Part shown: positions 52,958 through 63,536 of the stretch, one piece after another | Position numbering within the stretch: the first letter of the stretch is position 1 | How the letters are laid out: each line of letters opens with the position of its first letter | Assembly (NCBI GenBank): GCA_026770025.1 | Contig: JAMXDE010000031.1 | Span: 124,001-188,000, forward strand | Direction: 5' to 3' | DNA length: 64,000 nucleotides | DNA from: Craspedostauros australis | Taxonomy: Eukaryota > Bacillariophyta > Bacillariophyceae > Mastogloiales > Achnanthaceae | Notes under the pieces: model-generated | Database searches by the model: none | Told to the model about the DNA's origin: nothing | What the model saw: only the letters and a program-made list of their open reading frames with translations | Translations under genes and position numbers: made by a program

Positions 52958-54682
52958 ATGACAAGCTCAAAGCCTCCACCAATTGATGGGCACCAGCAAT
53001 CACTGGCAACAACACCTCCAAGGCCTGGGAATGAGGATGAAGCAAACATCCCCCCAGTTTGCCACTGCCATGCTGCCAGCTCTGATCAAGACTTCCCCCC
53101 ACAACAGAGAGCACACAGTGGTGCTGCTGTCAATGGTGGTTCACCAATTAACTATCACATCATTGACTACCTTCGCAGCTACCAATTTGGTGGCTCCTCA
53201 ATCCACAGATATCATGCTTGGAGCGTCCTCCACATGAACCAAAACCACACACTCAATCATGACAGCACCAAGCCGGAGGGTCCAGTAGCAAGCTATCTGC
53301 GTGCTTGTAAATTGCACACTCCAAAATTCAACCAGCCCCACCCTCCCAATCAAACAGGATTTGCTGATATCTTAACCCCACCTACATTGCTGGAGTCTCC
53401 CTGGAATATGTTCATCCGCCACAATCAACTTCAGCCTCTCTCCAATGACATGCATCGTGCTGTCCGCTTCCCAGAGAGCATGCCCATCACCCACCACATG
53501 GCTCTCCATGGTGATAACAGTGCTAATGATCTGCCAGGCAATGGCACCAGCACCAGTGACGATGATGGGTCCGATCCTGCTTTTGAACCACCGGATGACA
53601 GTGGCAGCGACGTAGAATCGATCAACAATTCTAATGTGCCCATGGCAACCTCTCCATCCACTCCTACAGCCCGTGACGTTCTCATGGAGATGTACCACAT
53701 CATGAAGAGAGATCCATCTAAACTCCGCAACTTCCCACCAGATGGTTGGCATCACATCCCAGACAAAAGTCAACCTCGTGCCTGGAGAACCTACCGTGGC
53801 ATTCAAATGGATGTCCACGACTTTGTATCGAAGACTCTGGTGTCACATCAAGTTGCTCCTGTGGACTTCAGGGATGCTTTTGACTACTGCCAAGAGGCAC
53901 TGCCCATCTATCCTGTCCAGATGGCCAAGAATTGTGCTACCCTATGCTTCAACGCAACAGACCAAACCTCTCAATGCTTCAAGTCGGTGATGGGAGTGGC
54001 CAAGTCTGTCAAGGAGAGCAATAGGTTTCTACAAGCCTATAGCCATGCAATTTCACCACCCATTGCACACAACCATCATGCACAACATTGGGACACAACA
54101 GATCATACTCATCGCAAACTGAAGAAGCTCAATGCTGTCCTTGCTGCTGGAAAGGATTTCCTAACAAGGAAGAACAGCTTCCGGATTGCTTCAGCAAAGC
54201 TGGACAATGTCATTCAGTTCATTGCCCACAACACTCACTTCAAGCCTGGGTTGTGCCGGTCCATCAAGTTCCGGGGTGAGGACTTCCCTGATCTTCCTGT
54301 GTTCGAGTTGGGTGCTTGGAGCATTGACGAACTTTTCCGACAGTACCAAAAGTCCACCATTGATCGTGTTGGGAGGCCAACCTTCTACGAATTGGCCAAA
54401 TTGCTCACCCGGCATAGTCAATGTCATGCAGGCCTCTCATCGTACTACATCGACTTCTACAGGCCATCAGAGATATTCAAGGACATGCTCCATAGACTCA
54501 GCAGCATCCCAACACCCAGCAAGGAGAATACATATGAAGTCCCAATGGCTGACAAGGTGGATCCTGACAAGGTTCCAAAGCCTCCACCCCCACTGCCAAT
54601 GTTGCTGTCACCTGGGACTCGCGATGAAGTGCTGAAGCAATGGCACGCAATCTCAGTGTTTGTTGGAAATCCGGGGTTATAG
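52958..54682 (+). CDS. Unknown 574-residue protein, probably transposon-associated
   Basis: ATG at 52958 in a good context (accATGa); the frame is uninterrupted. Residues 1-60 are Pro/Gln-rich. Then PINYHIIDYLRSYQFGGSSIHRYHAW, a basic HTPKFNQPH region, an acidic Asp/Ser-rich linker (DDDGSDPAFEPPDDSGSDVE), MEMYHIMKRDPSKLRNFPPDGWHHI, then a helical region with many conserved-looking aromatics. Near the end comes GRPTFYELAKLLTRHSQ.HAGLSSYYIDFYRPSEIFKDMLHRL. The last segment reminds me of a 'R.TF..L...LT......S..DY...F' phrase in stramenopile repetitive-element proteins, but I cannot name a family. No DDE, RT, helicase or recombinase motif is visible. Surrounded by LTR remnants. It could be an accessory protein of a DNA transposon or a host gene. 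Confidence 0.6.
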   Translation: MTSSKPPPIDGHQQSLATTPPRPGNEDEANIPPVCHCHAASSDQDFPPQQRAHSGAAVNGGSPINYHIIDYLRSYQFGGSSIHRYHAWSVLHMNQNHTLNHDSTKPEGPVASYLRACKLHTPKFNQPHPPNQTGFADILTPPTLLESPWNMFIRHNQLQPLSNDMHRAVRFPESMPITHHMALHGDNSANDLPGNGTSTSDDDGSDPAFEPPDDSGSDVESINNSNVPMATSPSTPTARDVLMEMYHIMKRDPSKLRNFPPDGWHHIPDKSQPRAWRTYRGIQMDVHDFVSKTLVSHQVAPVDFRDAFDYCQEALPIYPVQMAKNCATLCFNATDQTSQCFKSVMGVAKSVKESNRFLQAYSHAISPPIAHNHHAQHWDTTDHTHRKLKKLNAVLAAGKDFLTRKNSFRIASAKLDNVIQFIAHNTHFKPGLCRSIKFRGEDFPDLPVFELGAWSIDELFRQYQKSTIDRVGRPTFYELAKLLTRHSQCHAGLSSYYIDFYRPSEIFKDMLHRLSSIPTPSKENTYEVPMADKVDPDKVPKPPPPLPMLLSPGTRDEVLKQWHAISVFVGNPGL

Positions 54683-55114
54683 TGGTAGACTAATCTGTTA
54701 TCAGTCTGTACCGTTTTAGAACTGTGAGCACAACATGCTCATCTCCTTTCGATTCCAATTCACAACAAGCGTGATCTGCAGCAGCCACCCAAGGTTACAC
54801 CCTTTAGCTTGGCTCCTTTCGTCTGCATCTCCATCTTGCGTTCATCGTGGTTCATCGCTTGCTTAGCTGAGAGTTGGAGAGTACCTACATTCGTCAAGTT
54901 CATACTCGTAGACCTGTAGGTACCTCTCCTTTGGTCTCCTGTCACTTCACTGGTCCCACTTCATTTCAGTTCCTCCCTCCGGTCATCTCGATGGTTGCCT
55001 TTGGATGTTTGGAACTTATTGTCATTTGGATCGTGGTCTTGGGTGAATAGGAATCGCCTCTGTTTCGCTTTCCCACATTAGGTTCTCAGGGACGCGTCGA
55101 CTTGTTCAGATATA
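54683..55114. other. Intergenic, no gene supported
   Basis: About 430 bases after the 574-residue gene; its 3' end plus flank of the copia remnant to the right. Confidence 0.4.
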
Positions 55115-55437
55115 TTGGTTGTCGCGCTCATTCGATTCACTCAGGGCTGGTGTGTTGCCATCGTCATAGATCTCTCGGTTCCCGACCGTTATCGGGACAT
55201 GGCCGAGTAGGCCACTGGATGAGGGTGCTTGGATGTCGCATAAGACAGGTAAGGCCATTGGGCTGTCCGAGTGCAACTGGTCGATTGCTAGGTTGCGGTT
55301 TGTCTGGGAGATGCTATTGGGGGTTGCGGCAATCATGGGTATCTTTGCACTTAATACCATTCCGGTTCCAGTCAGTCCTCATGGGAGCTGCGGTAGAATA
55401 GGGTATCTTTGCAAAGTCGTACCCCCGATTCCTGACA
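55115..55437 (-). mobile_element. Probable 3' LTR of the minus-strand copia remnant
   Basis: Reading the minus strand after the RNase H stop at 55534, a GGAAGGG purine tract is followed at 55437 by TGTCAGGAATC. The full-length element has the same arrangement (AGGAAGGG then TGTCGAG). A gggtatctttgca phrase occurs twice inside. The far end is uncertain; 55115 is a guess at a TG/CA terminus. Confidence 0.4.
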
Positions 55438-55533
55438 CCCTTCCATTGTCGCACCACCATACTCACTCACACTCACAAATCATCTCTCGTCACACTCCCT
55501 TGTCTCGCTCTTGCACTCATCTCTTCTGTCCCA

Positions 55534-56403
55534 TTAATCCATGGTCGATCGCAATTGAATGATACTCCCTTTGTGTCTATCGTAGATCTCCTTCTTTGTG
55601 TTCTTGGTGAAGCCGTCTGCGATGTTGTCCTCTGAGCGCACAAATTGAATCCGTGCCTCTCCGTTGTCTATCAGCTCCCGGGTGAAATGATGTCGTATAT
55701 CGATGTGTCTCGTTCGTGCTGATGTAGACGGATTGGAGGCAATGAAGATAGCCCCCACATTGTCCACATGCACATCCACTGGTTTGGTCATCGTCAAGCC
55801 GATGTCCTCCATCAGTTGCGTGAGGAAGCGAATCTCCTTTCCTGCTTCTGATAGGGCGACGTATTCCGCCTCTGTTGAGCTGAGAGTTACACTTCGTTGT
55901 GCCTTCGATCTCCATACGATGGGCACCCCTTGCAATAGGACGAGATGTCCCCCGACACTGATCCGGTTATCCTTGTCTCCCGCAAACTCACTGTCTGCGT
56001 AGATCTCGATTTTCCATGCGTCGTTCTCCAGTGGGGTTGGTTGCATTCGTAGCCCGTAGTCCCTCGTGTCCGATACGAACTTCATTACTCGCAGCATCTC
56101 CTTGTATGCAGCAGCTGATGGTCCGTCCAATACTTTGGTAAGCTCACGCACCGCATTCGCAATGTCTGGTCGCGAGTGCTTCACCAAGTATAGCAGCATA
56201 CCTACTCCGCTTCGGTATCTGCTGTGTCGGTCACTGTCCACTTTGGGTAGGTCGCTGTTTCTCTGGATACCCTGTCCTGGTGTTCCTGGAGTTCCGTATC
56301 GTTGTAGAGTCAGCACGTCATCCTTGAATGTATCGATGATATTCTTGATGATGTGTGGCTGGTTCACCCAGCAATTCGACTGGTCGTTGTTGAAGATGAT
56401 CTT
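55534..56403 (-). pseudogene. 3' end of a copia pol gene (late RT and RNase H), interrupted by a younger element
   Basis: The first ~17 codons of the open frame (above 56403) come from the neighbouring LTR. The real remnant begins at 56403 with IIFNNDQSNCWVNQPHIIKN, then LQRYGTPGTPGQ, GVGMLLYLVKHSRPDIANAVRELTKVLDG, the RNase H start IYADSEFAGDKDNRISVGG, the conserved SKAQRSVTLSSTEAEYVALSEA and DIRHHFTRELI ... DGFTKNT. It ends with TMD and a stop. It is about 60% alike to the pol of the element at 57271 by eye. The upstream part of pol (gag, protease, integrase, most of RT) must lie beyond the inserted element, outside the window. Confidence 0.85.
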
Positions 56404-57188
56404 TGTCGAGATGTACATGTGAGTATATATCAAGATGTACGTGTATATGTGCATCGTTCACCCACTATTCTCTCATACGCACTTGGACGGTATAACTATA
56501 CTCGTGTCGATAGTATGCTGTGATTCGTCAGAATTACAGGGGAAATGGAACACACGAAAAGGGGCAAGATTTCTGGAGGAAATTTGCAAATAACGATTTC
56601 TGAGAGAATCAGAAGATCGTCCGTCCATGCATCAATGGTACCAAGAGAATCTCAAGGTACTTCCCAACTAAACCTCAGATGACGATATCATCTGACAGAC
56701 TACTGCATCACCAATGGAACGTGACATCTGGAGAGCAGAAGGACGCCTACTGACGTCGACAGGATGTCAACATGTCGCCACGTCGACAGCTGTCTCCAAG
56801 TCAGAGCAGGAGGCGAAGATACGATGACCCATGAAGATCATGGATACTGAAGGTGAACCTCAAATGGTAAGTACTCATGGAGTAGAAGTCAGTACTGAAT
56901 GAACGGAGTGTCGAATGCGGAGCACGCATCGAACACGGAGTATCGTGTAGCACGAGCGCACGATAGTGAGAGAGAGAATACAGAGAGGAGCGAGAGAGGA
57001 TCTCGCGTACCGACTCATAGTCGGAGACCGAATCTACGAAACAGATTGAAGCGCCGAGAGCATCGGGCAAGAGAACGAACGGACACCGAGAGTATCGGAG
57101 TGCCAACGTAATGAAATAGCAAACAGACGACTATCAACCAACACCATCTTCCACGATCGTAGGTTACCGTGAGCGGAACTTGCCAACA
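56404..57188 (+). repeat. 5' LTR, about 785 bp
   Basis: Begins TGTCGAGATG and ends GCCAACA (TG...CA). The same boundaries are given independently by the two solo LTRs at 24740 and 41126. It should carry the promoter and polyadenylation signal. The 3' third is rich in gagagag and cgagag phrases. Confidence 0.88.
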
Positions 57189-57270
57189 CGTTTATAAACG
57201 ATAGATCAGGGCGAGCCCGCGAATCGTATCGTGCGAGGAAGACGAACATCATTCAAGAGCAGCAGGCTGA

Positions 57271-60200
57271 ATGAGCGAGGAAGAGGAATTGAAAGACATC
57301 CCTCTGTCCAATCCGGCTATCAAGAAAGAAGAAGGTGCGAGTGAGACTCCACCACGAGAAGAGAAGGAAGCAGCCGCGGCTACTGTCCTATCAGGCGCAG
57401 ACGCAAGCGCAATCGACGAGACCGAAGAAGAACGGTCTGCAAGACTACATCGTAAGGAGAAGAGGATTCTCGAGGCGATCAAGCAAGAGGAGACTGGTGT
57501 GACGAAGAGCATTCGCACAGCCAAACAGGGTGGGAAAAGTGAGACACCACCAGGAGGAGAATTTGTGACGAAAACAATCTCCGCGCAACAACAGGCGAAA
57601 ATCGAAGAATCGGTAACACAGAAACCGACGGAAATCAAGGGCGCGAGCGCACCAACGACGAAACAACGAACCAACATGGCGACATCAGCCAACGTGAACA
57701 AGCGACGCATCAAGGCGCCGATGTTCAGCGGTGAACAGGAAGACTACAGCGCATGGGAGTCCCAAGCGAAGGCATACGCTCGTGCACAGAAGACGAGAGA
57801 CGTGATGTTGGGCAAGACCAAGGTGCCAACAGTGAGCGAGATCGCGGCAGCCGCCGGTGAAGCCAAGGAAGCGATGGAGGAGATCTACGAGCTGGGATGC
57901 GACTGCTTCAGCGATCTAATCCTCATGATGGATGCAGAGAAAGGAAAAGGTAAGCAAGCCATCCAGTACATCAACCAATGCATCTCCGACGACTACCCCG
58001 AAGGAGACGCACACGGAGCGTGGAACGTTCTCGCGGAGAAGTTCCGACCATCCGACGCAGTGACGAAGATCAAACTCAAGCGCCAATTCAACAACGAAAA
58101 GATGAAGAGAGACACGGACCCCGACATCTACATCACGCAACTCGAGAGTCTACGATCGCGTCTCCACGATGTCAAATACGAGATCTCGGACGAGGAAATG
58201 ATCATGCAAATCCTCAGCACGGTGAGCAATGAGTACAGAACTCACATCGTGAACTTCCAACACCAACTCACGTTCAATCCGGAGCTGGTCACCATCAACA
58301 CGATCAGAGGAGTACTCCGTACTGCATACGCCACGCACAGAGGAGGCAAGGCATACGTCGACGACTTCCAAGACAGTAACACGAAGAGCAACGACACCGG
58401 CTTCACAAGCACCGGTAACTTCAAGGGTACTTGTCACAACTGTGGCGTGTATGGCCATAGATCCGCCGATTGCCCAGAACGCAAGAAATCGAATAACAAG
58501 AAAAACAACAACAACAACAACAAGATGAACGGAAAACGCAACAAGGGAAGCGGCTTCAAGGGCAAGTGCAACTACTGCGGCATCTTCGGACACCGCGAGG
58601 CGGAGTGCCGAAAGAAGAAGTTCAACGAGAAGAAGAAGGCCGACGAACAGGCCAACACAGCAACGCAAGGACACGACAAGAGCGGGCACGAGATGGTACT
58701 CTCAGCAAAGGACATGCCGCTCTGCATGTTGGTGTCCGACGACTACATCGAAGACTCCTTCTTCGATAACTTCGGGTGCGTCGGAAGTGACGACGAAGTG
58801 CAGGACGATGAGATCGTTCCGGAGTGGCTCAGCGAGGAGCCCATCATCCACGAAGTGGATCCAAGACGCGAAGTGAGCTACGAATGCTGCTTCAACGCGC
58901 ACGACCTGATCGGTTCATACGGCGACGAAGCTGAGATGGACGAGGCCAACGATAGCGACATCGAAGAGGCCATGAGTGATGACGACAACGACGACACCGA
59001 CGAGGACGGCGCAGATGAAGACGACGAGGCGAACCGCGACGAGTTGCCTCCTCCTCAAGCTGGGAGATACGAGAGAACGGGAACCTTCATCAATCAAGGC
59101 GAAACGCGCCGCGCCGCGGCGCCGCCTCCTCCAGCGGCGGGGAACAACAGATCGGGCATCTTCGACGAGGATGACAGCGACGAATCCGAGGACGGCAATC
59201 ACCCAGACGACAGCTTCAATCCAAACGAGCGTGTCGTCTACCCAGGGAATATCGACTTCCCACCAATCGAGGATCCCAACAGGTCCAACTACCTCCATCG
59301 TCATGACACCGTCCCATATGCAACAGAGACAGCATTGGTGATCCAGAAGCAGCTCATCTTCGATGCAGTGATGGAAGCAGGAGTGAGCCTGTTCCCAGGT
59401 GTTGCACAAGGAGTGCTGAGACCAATATGGGTGAACATGATGGGATCAATCCTATCCGAGAACTTCAGATCGATTGAAGAGATTCTGACCAATTCGGTTG
59501 TGATCAATCGCATACTGGAAGCAGCCGATACAGAGACGATCCCAGAGACAGATCTTCATTACATCCTTGGAGGATGTATGCGCGTACTCTTACGCGAACG
59601 ACCACGCGTCCACCCATACGATCCTGTTACAGGATCACATCGAAACAGCACCATTCCATCGGACTACGCGCAACTACCCGACGACATGGATGACAGAGAC
59701 CATCATCATCCATACAACGAAGATGGAGTCCACGAAGACGACGACGACGGCAGCTTTAACGACGAGATAGCTGCGGCAGCTGTGGAGCAGCTCCACGAGC
59801 TGAGCACCAAGTACAAGGACAAAGTCAACAAGGACACCTGGCTCGCCGACAGCGGAGCTTCGTGTCACATCGTCAACTCGGACGCCGCTCTCTTCAACGT
59901 GCGGCACATCAAGTCCTTCGTCCAAGTGGGAGACAGCACGAAGTTGGACTCTCCCAAGATGGGATCCATTCGCTTGAAAGTCAAACAGCGAGACAACACT
60001 GGCCACATCATCCGGCTCGATGATGTGAAGTACACACCCAAGATGGCGGTGAACCTTTTCTCCACGAACAAGGCTCTGTACAACGGTTACCAGCTTGGTA
60101 ACAACGGCATTCTGATGGACATCATCAACGGATCCGGAACGAAGATCGTGTTCGATCGAGTCTTCCCTACATCCAACGGATTCATCACGGGAGTGCAGAT

Positions 60201-63200
60201 GCATCCCATCATGCCAACAGACGACGACAAGGCCTGCACAGCCATCGTCAAGAATCCATCCAAGGAGATCAGCGCAGTGAACCTGCACCGAATGCTCGGG
60301 CACGCGCCACTCGAAACCATGAAGCGGACGGCCGCTCAGTACGGATGGAAGATCATCGGCGAGATGCCGGTATGTCGCGACTGCGCGGTCGCGAACGCAA
60401 GAGTGAAAAATATTCCGAAGGCAACCATTCCGAGAGCAACTCGCCGTGGCGAACGGCTCTTCATTGATATTAGTTACACTAAACACATAAGCTTCGGAGA
60501 TAAACGCTACTGGACCCTGATCGTGGACGATTGCACGGATCACTGCTGGAGTTTCTTTCTCAAGAACAAAAGTGATCAACCAGGGTACATCAAACGATTC
60601 GTCCAGACGATCAAGTCACAGACTGGTGACCAACAGATCATCTTCCAAGGTGACAACAGCGGAGAGAACAAATCCACGCAGGATACTCTCATCGATGCAG
60701 GACTCAACGTGAAATTCGAATACACGGCATCGAACACGCCGCAACAGAACGGGAGAGTGGAACGCAAGTTCGCGTACCTCTACACCAAGGTCCGCTCCAT
60801 GCTCAACGGAGCACAGCTCGACAAAGAATATAGGCATGGCCTGTGGGCAGCGGCTGCTAGCACTGCCACCGCCATCGCCAACATCACCGTAGCGAAGAAC
60901 CAGAAGGAATCACCACATCGACAATTCTTCGGCAGCGATCCACCATATGCGGACGCGCTCCGCACGTTTGGAGAGGTAGGTGTTGTGAAGACCACCTACG
61001 GCGGGATCACCGCCAAACTCAAGAACAGAGGAGAAGAGATGGTGTTCATCGGATATGCACACCAACATGCATCAGGAGTCTACAACATGTACAGACCATC
61101 GACAAAGTCACTCATCTGTTCACGGGACATCAAGTGGCTCAACCAATCATACGGACAATTCCGTGGCTGGGCACCAGCACCGAACATATCCAATGAAACA
61201 GGAACAACGGACGCAGACGGCTTCACAACCATTGGACGGAAGGGAGCAACGCCAAGGACGGCAACGCGTCAAACATCAGAAGCGAAGAGAGTATCTTTCG
61301 CTGACAGCAACAGGTACTACATCCTATCAGACAGCGACGATGAGGATAATGAGGACGACGGAGTAGTGACTCAACTAGTCCACAATGACGAGGAAGATCG
61401 GAGCGAATCCAACCATGAGGATGACGAAATCCTACCCTCCGGCGACGAAGCCGATGACGAGACAGGTGTTACCCCTCCGAATACACCAGCGAGGTCTACA
61501 CATGACAGTCCATCCAGATCTCCACCAAGCAAACCAAACAAGCGTGACATAGCTAGAAAGGAGAGGATCCGACGTCACGAATCACGAGGCAGGAAGGGAG
61601 AAGCTAATCCCAAGTCAACTGCAGGGAAGAGTATTCCCAGAGCTCTGCGCGAGCTCGCAGACTTCAACGAACGAGGTCGAAAGGAAGAAGGCTATGAGAG
61701 CGATCCATCATCCAACGAGGCGAGTGACGAACTCAGCGACGAGATGATCGACGACTCCAACAACGAAACTACAGATGATGAAGAAATTGAAGACGAAGAT
61801 GAAGAGATCGAGATCACCCATCATAGCACAACAGGACTATACGGAATGAATGCAATCATCACCGAATCACCAGCGATCGACATCGGATTGTCGATGCAGG
61901 ACGAGAACGAGGAACCAGAGAAGCACATCGAACCTACAACGTTCGACGGAGCCTTCAATCACCCAGACCCTATCCATCGGAAGGGATATCGAGCAGCCAT
62001 CAAAAAGGAGTTCGACTCCATGGATACACGCAAGGTATATAGCAAGATCAAACGAGACGCCATCCCACGCGGCCGCAGATGCTGCAAATGCAAATGGGTC
62101 TTCAAGCTGAAGCGTGACGGCACACATCGAGCGCGGCTCGTTGCATGTGGCTATTCACAAGTCGCAGGAGTAGACTTCCAAGAGCATTACTCACCCGTCA
62201 TTCATGACGTGACCTATCGGGTCATGATGGTGATCATGCTAATCAAGCAGATGGACTGCACACTCGTCGATGTCGTAACGGCATTCCTACATGGAGACCT
62301 CGACGAGGAGATCTACATGAACTGTCCCAACGGGATGGATCATCAAGCAGACGAAGCCCTGACCCTACACAAGCCAATCTACGGACTTGTACAGAGCGCC
62401 AGGCAATGGTTCAAGATGTTGGTATCGACCCTCAAGAATATCAACTTCGAACAAAGCGCAGCAGACCCGTGCCTGTTCTACAGGAAGACGAACGAAGGAA
62501 GCATGATCGTGGCCATCTACGTGGACGATTGCTTCTGTTGCGGAGACTCCAAGGCACTGGAGACCTTCCTGAAGGATATCCAAGGTAGCAAGTTCAAGGT
62601 GACAATCGAGCGCGGACTCGGAGACTACCTCAGCTGCAACATTGAACTGAACCATGACAAGACTAGAGCGACATTGCGTCAACCACATCTCATCCGACAC
62701 CTCATCGAAGAGTTCGGAACCAAGGTTGAGAAGATGCAACGCTATGGGACACCAGGAACCCCGGGTCAAATCATCGTACGACCATCCGAAGATAACGGAC
62801 TGCAGAAGGTCGGACCGGAAGAGCATGCCGAATATCGCCGAGGCGTCGGTATGCTACTCTTCCTCATCAAGCACTCGCGACCGGATATCGCGAACCCTGT
62901 AAGGGAGCTCTCCAAGGTATTGATTGGGCCCACCAAGGCCGCAATGAAGGAGATGTATCGGATCATCAAGTATGTGATCGATACAAAGGACTATGGATTG
63001 AAGATCCATCCAGCGCGTCCAGACGACGACGGCTGGGACATGGAGCTCTTCTGCGATAGCGAATATGCAGGAGACAAGAACACGAGAATCAGCGTAGGAG
63101 GGTTCATCCTATACCTGTGCAAGGTACCAATCCTTTGGCGATCCAAGGCACAGAAGGCCGTCACACTCAGCTCATCCGAAGCAGAATACGTTGCCCTTTC

Positions 63201-63516
63201 CGAAGCGGCAAAGGAAATCTTCTTCGTCATGCAGCTACTCGAAAGTGTGGGCGTCCCAGTGAAGACACCGATCAAGGTCCGTGTGGACAACATCGGAGCG
63301 ATCTTCATCGCCAAGAACCCATCAACATCCCAACGATCGCGGCACATCGACGTGCGCCATCACTACGTGAGGAACATGGTAATCAACAAAACCATCGAAA
63401 TCATTTTCGTCAAATCCGAGCAGAACACAAGCGACGGATTCACCAAGAACATCAAGGCCGACTTGCAACGTGAACACGAGAAGTCGTACCTTGACACATC
63501 GAGAACATTCGAATGA
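57271..63516 (+). CDS. Copia Gag-Pol polyprotein
   Basis: 2081 residues in one frame. Gag occupies the first third with two CCHC zinc knuckles at 388 (CHNCGVYGHRSADC) and 433 (CNYCGIFGHREAEC). An unusually long acidic spacer (about 480-830) follows. Protease DSG at about 860 (WLADSGASCHIV). Integrase: HHCC region near 1004-1040 (LHRMLGHAP, CRDCAVAN), first catalytic Asp near 1066 (LFIDISYT), second near 1128 (FQGDNSGEN), Glu in QQNGRVERKF. A second acidic spacer precedes RT: VDVVTAFLHGDLDEEIYM near 1667 and YVDD at 1750-1753. RNase H from FCDSEYAGDKNTRISVGG, with TLSSSEAEYVALSEAAKE. The gag-protease-integrase-RT order defines Ty1/copia. No stop or frameshift; the copy looks competent. Protease should cleave the product into its parts. 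Confidence 0.95.
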   Translation: MSEEEELKDIPLSNPAIKKEEGASETPPREEKEAAAATVLSGADASAIDETEEERSARLHRKEKRILEAIKQEETGVTKSIRTAKQGGKSETPPGGEFVTKTISAQQQAKIEESVTQKPTEIKGASAPTTKQRTNMATSANVNKRRIKAPMFSGEQEDYSAWESQAKAYARAQKTRDVMLGKTKVPTVSEIAAAAGEAKEAMEEIYELGCDCFSDLILMMDAEKGKGKQAIQYINQCISDDYPEGDAHGAWNVLAEKFRPSDAVTKIKLKRQFNNEKMKRDTDPDIYITQLESLRSRLHDVKYEISDEEMIMQILSTVSNEYRTHIVNFQHQLTFNPELVTINTIRGVLRTAYATHRGGKAYVDDFQDSNTKSNDTGFTSTGNFKGTCHNCGVYGHRSADCPERKKSNNKKNNNNNNKMNGKRNKGSGFKGKCNYCGIFGHREAECRKKKFNEKKKADEQANTATQGHDKSGHEMVLSAKDMPLCMLVSDDYIEDSFFDNFGCVGSDDEVQDDEIVPEWLSEEPIIHEVDPRREVSYECCFNAHDLIGSYGDEAEMDEANDSDIEEAMSDDDNDDTDEDGADEDDEANRDELPPPQAGRYERTGTFINQGETRRAAAPPPPAAGNNRSGIFDEDDSDESEDGNHPDDSFNPNERVVYPGNIDFPPIEDPNRSNYLHRHDTVPYATETALVIQKQLIFDAVMEAGVSLFPGVAQGVLRPIWVNMMGSILSENFRSIEEILTNSVVINRILEAADTETIPETDLHYILGGCMRVLLRERPRVHPYDPVTGSHRNSTIPSDYAQLPDDMDDRDHHHPYNEDGVHEDDDDGSFNDEIAAAAVEQLHELSTKYKDKVNKDTWLADSGASCHIVNSDAALFNVRHIKSFVQVGDSTKLDSPKMGSIRLKVKQRDNTGHIIRLDDVKYTPKMAVNLFSTNKALYNGYQLGNNGILMDIINGSGTKIVFDRVFPTSNGFITGVQMHPIMPTDDDKACTAIVKNPSKEISAVNLHRMLGHAPLETMKRTAAQYGWKIIGEMPVCRDCAVANARVKNIPKATIPRATRRGERLFIDISYTKHISFGDKRYWTLIVDDCTDHCWSFFLKNKSDQPGYIKRFVQTIKSQTGDQQIIFQGDNSGENKSTQDTLIDAGLNVKFEYTASNTPQQNGRVERKFAYLYTKVRSMLNGAQLDKEYRHGLWAAAASTATAIANITVAKNQKESPHRQFFGSDPPYADALRTFGEVGVVKTTYGGITAKLKNRGEEMVFIGYAHQHASGVYNMYRPSTKSLICSRDIKWLNQSYGQFRGWAPAPNISNETGTTDADGFTTIGRKGATPRTATRQTSEAKRVSFADSNRYYILSDSDDEDNEDDGVVTQLVHNDEEDRSESNHEDDEILPSGDEADDETGVTPPNTPARSTHDSPSRSPPSKPNKRDIARKERIRRHESRGRKGEANPKSTAGKSIPRALRELADFNERGRKEEGYESDPSSNEASDELSDEMIDDSNNETTDDEEIEDEDEEIEITHHSTTGLYGMNAIITESPAIDIGLSMQDENEEPEKHIEPTTFDGAFNHPDPIHRKGYRAAIKKEFDSMDTRKVYSKIKRDAIPRGRRCCKCKWVFKLKRDGTHRARLVACGYSQVAGVDFQEHYSPVIHDVTYRVMMVIMLIKQMDCTLVDVVTAFLHGDLDEEIYMNCPNGMDHQADEALTLHKPIYGLVQSARQWFKMLVSTLKNINFEQSAADPCLFYRKTNEGSMIVAIYVDDCFCCGDSKALETFLKDIQGSKFKVTIERGLGDYLSCNIELNHDKTRATLRQPHLIRHLIEEFGTKVEKMQRYGTPGTPGQIIVRPSEDNGLQKVGPEEHAEYRRGVGMLLFLIKHSRPDIANPVRELSKVLIGPTKAAMKEMYRIIKYVIDTKDYGLKIHPARPDDDGWDMELFCDSEYAGDKNTRISVGGFILYLCKVPILWRSKAQKAVTLSSSEAEYVALSEAAKEIFFVMQLLESVGVPVKTPIKVRVDNIGAIFIAKNPSTSQRSRHIDVRHHYVRNMVINKTIEIIFVKSEQNTSDGFTKNIKADLQREHEKSYLDTSRTFE

Positions 63517-63528
63517 CCGAATGCACAC

Positions 63529-63536
63529 AGGAAGGG
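63529..63536 (+). other. Polypurine tract (plus-strand primer)
   Basis: AGGAAGGG immediately before the 3' LTR, 12 bases after the pol stop codon. Confidence 0.75.

Noticed and set aside
56404..56454. Start of the minus-strand copia ORF (Tyr/Thr/Ile-rich first 17 codons)
   Set aside because: These codons are the reverse of the younger element's LTR; the real remnant starts at 56403.
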